Assembly (NCBI GenBank): GCA_022565655.1
Contig: JAIUMG010000031.1
Coordinates: 1-16,744 of the forward strand
Direction: 5' to 3'
Origin: Alkalimonas sp.
GTDB lineage: Bacteria > Pseudomonadota > Gammaproteobacteria > Enterobacterales > Alteromonadaceae
Length of the DNA: 16,744 nucleotides
The notes under the pieces were generated by a model that was given only the letters and a program-made list of their open reading frames with translations, made no database searches and was not told where the DNA came from. Shown here one piece after another: positions 1-7,200 of the stretch. Position numbers and translations under genes: made by a program. The first letter of the stretch is position 1. Each line of letters starts with the position of its first letter.

Positions 1-194
1 ATACTGGATACATCCAGCACGCCATGCAGCATACCTTTGGTATCTTCATCAATCAGATGCCGGTTTGCGGCTTCACTGATGATGTGCTCCAGTTCACTGA
101 TATCTTGTGGCTCTGCATTAAATAAACTGGCAATGCGTTCCAGCCAGGTCTTCGAGGCAGAGCCGCGGCTCGAGTGGGGGTTATCTTCACTCAT
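1..194 (-). CDS. corC: CorC/YbeX-type CBS-domain protein, N-terminal fragment
   Basis: Only the first 64 codons are inside the window, and the gene runs off the left edge. The protein begins MSEDNPHSS and continues with an acidic stretch containing HLIDEDTKGMLHGVLDVSS. This matches the N-terminus of CorC/YbeX, where the segment before the CBS pair reads LIDEDTRDMLEGVMDI in E. coli. Family members have two CBS domains and a CorC/HlyC C-terminal domain and are linked to magnesium/cobalt efflux and ribosome homeostasis. Those domains are not visible here. The ATG at 194 is chosen because the reading frame upstream soon meets a stop and has no other usual start codon. It lies 35 bp after the ybeY stop, so it is very probably in the same operon. 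No strong ribosome-binding site is seen. Confidence 0.88.
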   Translation of the reverse strand, partial: MSEDNPHSSRGSASKTWLERIASLFNAEPQDISELEHIISEAANRHLIDEDTKGMLHGVLDVSS

Positions 195-229
195 TGGTGA
201 AATGTTTGCTCCAACTGATCATAAGGTTC

Positions 230-691
230 TTACTCTGCATCCGTCAGGTAAGGGTTATTGAATCCAAGTGTGGCAAGCAGGGCGATTTCCAGCTGCTCCA
301 TTTCATTGGCTTCGTCATCCTTTATATGGTCAAAACCCAATAAATGCAAGCATCCATGAATGACCATGTGCGCCCAATGAGCCTGAGTTGTTTTGCCTTG
401 CTCTGCAGCTTCCTGCTCAACCACGGCTGCGCAGATCACTAAATCACCGATCAACGGCAGGGTCAGGCCTGGCGGGTTTTCAAATGGAAAGCTCAGTACG
501 TTGGTTGCTTTATCCTTACCACGATACTGATGATTGAGCTGTTGGCTTTCCGTGGTATCCACCAGCCGGATAGTCAGTTCAGCTTCAGAGCGATAGTCTG
601 TCAGCGCCAGGCTGGCCCATTGTACAAAATCATCTTGAGTAGGCAAGGAGCTGGAGTCAGTGGCAACTTGCAGGTCGAGATCCAACTTCAC
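230..691 (-). CDS. ybeY: Endoribonuclease YbeY (rRNA maturation factor)
   Basis: This 153-residue protein is very close in length and sequence to E. coli YbeY (155 residues), a single-strand-specific metallo-endoribonuclease needed for 16S rRNA 3'-end maturation and 70S ribosome quality control. The metal-binding motif HGCLHLLGFDH is complete, with H112, H116 and H122. The flanking signature blocks YRGKDKATNVLSFPFE and LIGDLVICAAVVEQEA are also present. The start is a GTG at 691 that overlaps the phoH stop as GTGA, which suggests translational coupling. The next in-frame Met lies too far inside the conserved core to be the start. An AAGG lies about 9 bases upstream, inside the end of phoH. 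The neighbours phoH, miaB and corC are the classic partners. Confidence 0.97.
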   Translation of the reverse strand: MKLDLDLQVATDSSSLPTQDDFVQWASLALTDYRSEAELTIRLVDTTESQQLNHQYRGKDKATNVLSFPFENPPGLTLPLIGDLVICAAVVEQEAAEQGKTTQAHWAHMVIHGCLHLLGFDHIKDDEANEMEQLEIALLATLGFNNPYLTDAE

Positions 692-1755
692 GACGAGCTG
701 CCTTGTTCGTTTTTACTGCGACGTGTCCGAGCCTGCTTTGGCGCTGCCGCAGTTTTGTCCGCTGGTTTGGTATCGCTTTGTTGAGTGGCAGCTTCATACG
801 CCTCATAGGCCATGACGATTTTTTGCACAATCGGGTGGCGCACCACATCTTTGGCATCAAAGTAGTTCAGACTTATGGCATCCACCTTAGAAAGCACATC
901 AATCGCATGCTTTAAACCGGAATACTGACCGCGAGGCAAGTCAACCTGTGTGATATCACCTGTGATCACCGCTTTGGAGTTAAAGCCAATGCGGGTCAGA
1001 AACATTTTCATCTGCTCAACCGTGGTGTTCTGGCTTTCATCCAAAATGATAAAGGCATCATTCAGGGTGCGACCGCGCATATAAGCAAGCGGTGCAATTT
1101 CAATAATGCCACGTTCCAGGTATTTTTCGACTTTGTCGTAGCCAAGCATTTCAAACAGCGCATCGTACAAAGGGCGTAAATAGGGATCGACTTTTTGCGA
1201 CAAATCACCGGGTAGGAAACCCAGTTTTTCTCCGGCTTCAACCGCCGGGCGGGTTAAAACAATGCGTCGGACCAGGTTTTTTTCCAGCGCATCGACCGCA
1301 CAGGCCACGGCCAGGTAAGTTTTACCCGTGCCCGCCGGTCCGATACCAAATATGACATCGTGTTTGAGTATGTTTTCTACGTAATGTTGTTGGTGAGGGT
1401 TGCGCGGAGTCAATAAACCTTTCTTGGTTTTCAGGCTAAAGCCAGTGGCAGATTCTTGCTGCTCGTTTACATTCTGAGCTTGCTGGATCATTAAATGCAC
1501 TTGCTCGGTGGTAAGCTCTTGCACCTTGCCTTGCTGATCGGTGGCACGGTAAAGCTGTTCCAACACGAAATGGCCCGCTTTCACTGCACTGATGCTGCCT
1601 TTGAGCTTAAACTGCTCATCGCGATGGGCGACATCCAGTTGCAGTCGTTTCTCCAATAAGCGCAGGTGTTCATCGAAAGGCCCACACAGCGATAGTAAAC
1701 GTTGTCGCTCTGCTGGTGTGATACTGAACTCTTTGGTAATAATGTCTGTGCTCAA
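688..1755 (-). CDS. ybeZ: PhoH-family P-loop ATPase (YbeZ)
   Basis: This 355-residue cytoplasmic ATPase of the PhoH family closely resembles E. coli YbeZ along its whole length. The Walker A motif GPAGTGKT is at residues 139-146, and the Walker B block FIILDESQN has D239-E240. The diagnostic blocks RPAVEAGEKLGFLPGDLSQ and MFLTRIGFNSKAVITGD are present. The protein works with YbeY in RNA/ribosome metabolism, and the exact reaction is not settled for the family. The last 30 or so residues are a basic, low-complexity tail. The best start is a TTG at 1755, since the N-terminus then aligns with YbeZ (SLCGPFDEHLRLLEKRL) and no nearby in-frame ATG exists. An upstream ATG at about 1769 is out of frame and soon stopped. 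The gene overlaps ybeY by 4 bp and follows miaB by 51 bp. Confidence 0.95.
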   Translation of the reverse strand: MSTDIITKEFSITPAERQRLLSLCGPFDEHLRLLEKRLQLDVAHRDEQFKLKGSISAVKAGHFVLEQLYRATDQQGKVQELTTEQVHLMIQQAQNVNEQQESATGFSLKTKKGLLTPRNPHQQHYVENILKHDVIFGIGPAGTGKTYLAVACAVDALEKNLVRRIVLTRPAVEAGEKLGFLPGDLSQKVDPYLRPLYDALFEMLGYDKVEKYLERGIIEIAPLAYMRGRTLNDAFIILDESQNTTVEQMKMFLTRIGFNSKAVITGDITQVDLPRGQYSGLKHAIDVLSKVDAISLNYFDAKDVVRHPIVQKIVMAYEAYEAATQQSDTKPADKTAAAPKQARTRRSKNEQGSSS

Positions 1756-1777
1756 CCGCTGGCTCTCATATGACTAT

Positions 1778-1794
1778 GGGCTGCATAACAGCCC
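1778..1794 (-). other. Short hairpin between miaB and ybeZ
   Basis: On the transcribed strand, GGGCTG-TTATG-CAGCCC forms a perfect 6-bp stem with a 5-base loop, about 23 bases before the TTG start of ybeZ and just after the miaB stop. There is no T-tract after it, so it is not a normal terminator. It could be an mRNA-processing or stability element inside the operon, or simply chance. Confidence 0.35.
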
Positions 1795-1806
1795 GGAATG
1801 TGGACA

Positions 1807-3231
1807 TTACGGTGCAAACTGAGTGACACCCAGTTCATCCGTTTTTGGTTGCTTGGCCAGGATTTGTTGCGGTGATACCGCCCGACGCAATCCCATCTCC
1901 TGTTCAGTGCGTAGCAAACGACCTTTCAGCGAGTTAGCATAGACATCGGTGATGAGCACATCAACGAATTGACCAATCAGTTTAGGATCGCCTTCAAAAT
2001 TCACCACACGATTGTTCTCGGTACGGCCACATAATTCCATCAGGTTTTTCTTGGATGGGCCTTCAACCAGGATACGTTGCTCGGTATTCAGCATACCACG
2101 GGCGATACGAAGGGCTTGCTGGTTGATACGATCCTGCAAAATATACAGCCGCTGTTTTTTCTCATCGTCACTGACATCATCAGGCAAATCGGCTGCCGGA
2201 GTCCCTGGGCGGGCACTGTATATAAAGCTGAAGCTCATATCGAAATCAATGGCTTGGATCAGATCCATCGTCGCCTGAAAGTCATCGGCGGTCTCACCGG
2301 GGAAGCCAATGATAAAGTCGGACGACATGCTCAGGTTGGGGCGGATCCGCTTTAGCTTGCGGATCTGAGCTTTAAACTCCAGCGCGGTATGGCCGCGCTT
2401 CATCAAGGTTAAAATGCGATCCGAGCCAGACTGAACTGGCAGATGCAAATGATCAACCAGCTCTGGAATATGCTGATAGGCTTCAATGATATCGTCGGTA
2501 AATTCAACCGGGTGTGAGGTGGTATAACGAATGCGATCAATGCCATCAATGGCAGCAACCAGCGCCAATAGCTCGGCAAAGCTACAGATATTGCCATCAT
2601 GCGTAGCACCACGGTAGGCATTGACATTCTGGCCCAGTAAGTTGACCTCACGGACGCCCTGAGCGGCAAGTTGCGCTATTTCAAACAGAATATCATCCAG
2701 CGGGCGACTGACTTCTTCACCACGGGTGTACGGCACCACACAAAAGCTGCAGTACTTGGAGCAGCCTTCCATAATGGAAACAAAGGCCGTTGGCCCTTCG
2801 GCTTTTGGTTCTGGCAGCCGGTCGAATTTTTCAATTTCTGGAAAGGAAATATCGACCACAGGGGAACGATCACCATGCACCGAATTAATCATCTCGGGCA
2901 AGCGATGCAGGGTTTGTGGGCCAAAAACGATATCGACGTAAGGCGCGCGCTCGCGAATGGCAGCACCTTCTTGCGAAGCAACACAGCCACCGACACCAAT
3001 CACTAGCTTTGGATTCTTTTCTTTCAGCGGGCGCCAACGACCCAACTGGTGAAACACTTTTTCCTGAGCTTTTTCCCGGATTGAGCAGGTGTTAAGCAGG
3101 ATCACGTCGGCTTCTTCTGCCTCATCGGTCAGCGTGTAACCATGTGTAGAATCCAGCAGATCAGCCATCTTGGATGAATCGTATTCATTCATCTGGCAAC
3201 CCCAGGTTTTGATGTGTAACTTTTTGCTCAT
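1807..3231 (-). CDS. miaB: tRNA-2-methylthio-N6-dimethylallyladenosine synthase MiaB
   Basis: This is a radical-SAM methylthiotransferase that adds the 2-methylthio group to i6A37 of tRNAs reading UNN codons. Starting at the ATG at 3231, the protein is 474 residues, the same as E. coli MiaB. The N-terminal [4Fe-4S] cluster cysteines are C12 (GCQMN), C49 (NTCSIR) and C83 (GGCVA). The radical-SAM triad is C157, C161 and C164 in GCSKYCSFC. The blocks LLGQNVNAYRG, HLPVQSGSDRIL and SSDFIIGFPGET follow, then a C-terminal TRAM-like region. The open frame extends 27 codons further upstream, but those codons are not conserved and include the predicted promoter region, so they are excluded. The gene is first of a likely operon with ybeZ, ybeY and corC. 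No strong Shine-Dalgarno is seen at this start. Confidence 0.97.
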   Translation of the reverse strand: MSKKLHIKTWGCQMNEYDSSKMADLLDSTHGYTLTDEAEEADVILLNTCSIREKAQEKVFHQLGRWRPLKEKNPKLVIGVGGCVASQEGAAIRERAPYVDIVFGPQTLHRLPEMINSVHGDRSPVVDISFPEIEKFDRLPEPKAEGPTAFVSIMEGCSKYCSFCVVPYTRGEEVSRPLDDILFEIAQLAAQGVREVNLLGQNVNAYRGATHDGNICSFAELLALVAAIDGIDRIRYTTSHPVEFTDDIIEAYQHIPELVDHLHLPVQSGSDRILTLMKRGHTALEFKAQIRKLKRIRPNLSMSSDFIIGFPGETADDFQATMDLIQAIDFDMSFSFIYSARPGTPAADLPDDVSDDEKKQRLYILQDRINQQALRIARGMLNTEQRILVEGPSKKNLMELCGRTENNRVVNFEGDPKLIGQFVDVLITDVYANSLKGRLLRTEQEMGLRRAVSPQQILAKQPKTDELGVTQFAP

Positions 3232-3275
3232 GCGTTGTTGGTGCCTGTGTCGATTACTGTGCGAAAAGGGCGCAT

Positions 3276-3305
3276 ATTTTACCGTAGCTGTTGACGAAGT
3301 GCCAG
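3276..3305 (-). promoter_or_regulatory. Candidate sigma70 promoter of the miaB operon
   Basis: Reading on the minus strand, CTGGCA (4/6 match to the -35 consensus) is followed 18 bases later by TAAAAT (5/6 match to -10). The start of transcription would be near 3269, giving a leader of about 38 bases before the miaB ATG at 3231. It is the only reasonable promoter-like pair in the 116-bp gap behind the transporter gene. It was identified by eye only. Confidence 0.5.
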
Positions 3306-3347
3306 TGATCATTCGTGTTGAGTTATTCGCTCAGGGGGCCAGCTGGT

Positions 3348-4196
3348 TTACCACAAGCGTTGCCGGGTAGTGACGTAGCCTGCATAAAAGATCACCAGCA
3401 CGCCAGCCAGCCAACTCATAGTGACAGGTTCCTGCCAGAAGAAATAGCCAAATAAGCCAGCAAATACCACGCTGCTGTAGGTCCACATGCCAATATCACT
3501 GGCGGGTGCCAGGGTATATGCCTGCGTCATGGCCAGCTGGCCAATGGCTGCCAGTGCCCCCATGCCCAGAAAAGCCAGCCAGGCCTGCCAGGCTAGAGGT
3601 TGCCAGTAAAAAGGCAGCGGCAGTACCGAGAATACCGCAGTTAACAGCGAAAAATAGAACACAGTGCGCACGGCGGGCTCGGTACTGGCCATCGCGCGAA
3701 TGGTGGTTTTGGTCATGGCCACCAGGCAGGCAGCGGCTAAAGCGATCAGCAATACCCAGGTCAGGTCGGCAGCTGGTGCAGGCAGAGCCAGCAATACACC
3801 GATAAAGCCCAGAGCGATAGCAATAAGCGTAATTTGACTGGGGCTTTCTTTTAACCAGACCCTGGCAATGATGGGCACAATAAACGGCGATAATAGTAAT
3901 ACAGCCATAGCTTGTGCTAAGGGCAACTGGCCGAGCACGTAAAAGAAACAGTACATGGAGACCAAGCCAGTCAGGGCGCGAAAAGCGTGCAGGTGCCAGC
4001 GTTTGGTTTTCAATAAACCAAAGCCATGGGTAAACAAAAAAGGCAGCATCAACAGCAGGGCAAAGCCATTACGAAAGAAAACGATCTGGGCCTCACTGGC
4101 CAGACCGCTGCTGTATTTCACCAAAGCGCCAATGCCTGCGAAACAGGCCTCGGCCAATAGCAGCAAAAGAGCACCTTTCAATAAGTTTGGTTGCAT
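3348..4196 (-). CDS. DMT-superfamily (EamA-type) membrane permease
   Basis: This 282-residue, very hydrophobic protein has about ten transmembrane helices arranged as two EamA repeats, roughly residues 6-135 and 148-275. That is the usual size and layout of the drug/metabolite transporter superfamily. Visible family features include a glycine-rich first helix (CFAGIGALVKYSS), the RNGFALLLMLPF segment after helix 2, AQAMAVLLLSPFIVPIIA in repeat 1 and the parallel ASDIGMWTYSSVVFAGLFGYFFW in repeat 2. Proteins of this group export or import small metabolites across the inner membrane, and the substrate cannot be told from sequence. The ATG at 4196 is the natural start, but no strong Shine-Dalgarno precedes it. 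The gene has gaps on both sides (116 bp to miaB, 84 bp to the sensor gene), so it is probably transcribed alone. Confidence 0.88.
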   Translation of the reverse strand: MQPNLLKGALLLLLAEACFAGIGALVKYSSGLASEAQIVFFRNGFALLLMLPFLFTHGFGLLKTKRWHLHAFRALTGLVSMYCFFYVLGQLPLAQAMAVLLLSPFIVPIIARVWLKESPSQITLIAIALGFIGVLLALPAPAADLTWVLLIALAAACLVAMTKTTIRAMASTEPAVRTVFYFSLLTAVFSVLPLPFYWQPLAWQAWLAFLGMGALAAIGQLAMTQAYTLAPASDIGMWTYSSVVFAGLFGYFFWQEPVTMSWLAGVLVIFYAGYVTTRQRLW

Positions 4197-4225
4197 CGTC
4201 GTGCTCTGAGAGGATAAAGGTGCCT

Positions 4226-4234
4226 AGTGTAGCA
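4226..4234 (-). promoter_or_regulatory. Candidate extended -10 promoter for the EamA permease
   Basis: The minus strand reads TGCTACACT, an extended -10 element (TGn followed by TACACT). It would start transcription near 4219, about 23 bases before the ATG. No convincing -35 is present, which is tolerated for extended -10 promoters. This is an eye-based call. Confidence 0.4.
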
Positions 4235-4241
4235 AAAGGTT

Positions 4242-4256
4242 TCACCGAAGTGGTGA
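4242..4256 (-). terminator. Weak hairpin after the GGDEF/EAL sensor gene
   Basis: The minus strand reads TCACC-ACTTC-GGTGA followed by AACCTTTTGC. The 5-bp stem with a short T-run lies about 25 bases after the sensor stop codon. This could be a weak intrinsic terminator. The stem is short and the T-tract is interrupted. Confidence 0.35.
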
Positions 4257-4280
4257 GGCTTTGGGGTTAGTGAACAAAGA

Positions 4281-7200
4281 TTAAGGCTGATTGGCCGTGC
4301 CTGAACCAAAGCGCTTACTTTGCAGTAAATGTATCAGCTGCACAGCAGGCATGGGTTGAGCAAAGAAATAGCCTTGGATCAGATAACACTCACGTTGTGT
4401 GAAGAAAGCGAGCTGTTGCTCAGTTTCCACCCCTTCGGCAACGCAATACATGCCAAGACTTTCCGCCATGTTGAGCATGGTTTCGATAATGATTTCATCA
4501 TTTTGATCGATACCAATATCCTTCACAAAGCTGCGATCGATTTTAATGGCATTGATGGGCAACTCTTTCAAATACTTTAACGACGAGTAACCGGTACCGA
4601 AGTCATCCAAGGCCAGCTTAATGCCCAGATCCCCCAGCTGATGCATGGTGGCAATGGCACTTTCATGATCACGCATCAAGGCACTTTCGGTCACTTCAAA
4701 ACGCAGGCAATCTGCTGGCAGCTTAAACTTTGCCAGCAGTGCTGCTGTTTGTTCGGCCAGCGTCTGGTGCTCGAGATGGCGCGCTGATAAGTTGACGGAA
4801 AGATACAGCTGGTGACCAAAGGACCGCCAATGCTGTAAATCTGATAATGCTCGTTCCAGCAGAGCGTGCGTCATTGGAATAATCAGACTCAAATCTTCAG
4901 CCAGCGGGATAAACTCAGCCGGTGATACGACGCCATCGCTGCTATACCAGCGCAGTAAAACTTCCACACCGACCACTGTTTTATCACGGCTGTGGATAAT
5001 CGGTTGGTAATAGTTGACGAATTCATGTTGTTGAAAGGCTTTACGTAAGCGAGTTTCCCGAGCCAGCTGCATATGTGCCTTGTCATTCATTTCTTGGGTA
5101 AAAAACTGAAAGTTGTTGCGACCACTTTCTTTGGCATGGTACATGGCAACGTCAGCATGCTTTAACAGCTCGATGGCGGTGTAGGCATCGTCCGGATACA
5201 CGGCAATACCAATGCTGGGTGACACCGCGACTGTGTGAGGTCCAAGTTGCATGGGTTCACCAATAATGTGCAGCATCTTACGTGATACGTGATTGATGTT
5301 GTCATGGTTTTTGTAGCCTTCCAGCAGCACGACAAACTCATCTCCACCCAAACGCGCCACGGTATCGCTTTCCCGTAATGTCAGGTTTAAACGCCGGGCC
5401 ACTTCTTTTAGCAGTAAATCACCAATGTCATGGCCAAGTGAGTCATTAATTTGCTTAAATTTATCCAGGTCGATGAAGCAAAGCGCCAGTGCACGTTTAG
5501 CGCGTTTGGCATTTTCTATCCCATGATGAATGCGATCCATCAGTAAGGCCCGGTTTGGCAAGCCTGTTAACGCATCGTAATTGGCCAGGTAGCGCAATTC
5601 ATCTTCAGCCAGCTTTTGATCGGTAATATCGGTAAACACCAGAACGAAGAAGCCCACTTTTTGCTGATCCCCCACTGCACTGATGTTGATCAGCGTAGGC
5701 CGCTCGCGTCCGTCTGGAGTAATAATAAGCTCTTCACCTTGCCAATGCTGGTTCACGGTAAAGTCATTCAATAATTTGGTGTAATACCGGCGGCGGTCCA
5801 GGCCGATCCCAAGGTGATGCGTCTGAGGGTTACTCATGTAATGCTCGACTGGCCCAAAGGCATCGGCAAAGGATTGATTGGCCGCTATCATGCGCTGTTT
5901 CTCATCGAGGATGACCACCCAGTCGCGGGTTTTTTGGAAGGCTTCACCAAATAGCCGTGCTTTTTCCTGGCTGGCACGGGTTTCAGTAATGTTACTGAAG
6001 GTGCCCATGACACGCAGAACTTGTTCGTTGTCATCCACTTCAGCAATTTTGCCGATATCACGAAACCACAGCCAGTGCCCGTCTTTGTGTTGCAATCGGT
6101 AGGTATGGTCAAAGCTGATATCCTGCTGCTCGGTAAAACGCTGCCAGCTTTGCAGGAAGCCTGCTTTATCTTCAGGGTGGATCAAGGACAGGTGTTGTTC
6201 CAAAGTGAGTGGGTTCAGAGCTTCACGATACCCCAGCATGGTATGCACCCGGTTGGCATACAAGCTGTTTTGTTTGGCCAGCCACTCCCAGGCTCCGCTG
6301 TCAACCGCTGCCAGGGCTAACTTCAAGCGTTGTTCACTGGCTTTGACTTTACGATGTGCTGTGGCCAGTATGCGTTGATGTTGCTGCCGGTTTCGTAGCC
6401 AGAGCAGCACGATAACTAATACAACCACAGTATAGAATGTATAGGCCCAGACCGAAGCCCACCAGGCTGGGGTAATGCTTAAGCGCAGTCGGGCAGGTTC
6501 ACTTTCCTGGCCCGTGGCCGGTGAGACGGAAACCACATGAAACACATAATCACCGGCTGGCAGCTTGGGGATGATGAGCTGCGTTTCGGTTTGCTCTGGG
6601 AAACTGAATTGCTGTTTGCCTTCCAGCCACACCCGAAAGCGTACTTTATTTTTATCACGAAAATTCATGCTGCTAAAATTCAGTTTTAATCCTTCAGCAT
6701 CGTGGGGTAATGAAAAATGTTGCTCATTCAGTAGACCATAAGGCGTGCTAAAGCTGCCATCAAGCAAGTTTAGCTCCGTGATCACCGCAGTTGGGCTACT
6801 GTCGATATCCAACAACTGGTCAGGCTGGATCATCGTCAGGCCTTGCATGCTGCCATAGGCCAGGTTTCCATTTTGCAATGTTAAGCCAGCCCGGCCATTG
6901 TACTCATGCGTGATCAGGCCATCATCTTTGCTGAAACGCTCGGTATGGAAGTTTTCCGGGTTCATGCGAAATAGACCATGGTGGTTGGCAAACCAGATAA
7001 ACCCATGCCGATCTTCTTGCAAGCTAAACACCAGGTTGCTTTCCAATCCGTTGTGTTGATGAAAGTGATGCAGCAACTCGAAATCTGGCAGGCTAAAAAC
7101 CAGCAAACCCACACCATTGAATGCAACCCATAACTGCTGTTGTTGATCCATTAGCACATTATCAGCAAATCGCGATAAACCCGGGTTAAAGTTACTGGCT

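Noticed and set aside
3232..3312. In-frame N-terminal extension of miaB by 27 codons
   Set aside because: The extra residues are not conserved, the ATG at 3231 gives exactly the E. coli length, and the extension would span the promoter candidate.
4889..5347. Small minus-strand frames inside the EAL and GGDEF coding region
   Set aside because: Frame-shifted shadows of the sensor gene. The main frame is continuous with intact motifs, so no frameshift or broken gene is implied.
6021..6320. Plus-strand open frame opposite the sensor gene, also other frames such as 3506-3805 and 3955-4209
   Set aside because: They are antisense to strongly supported coding regions, lack ribosome-binding sites and resemble no family.
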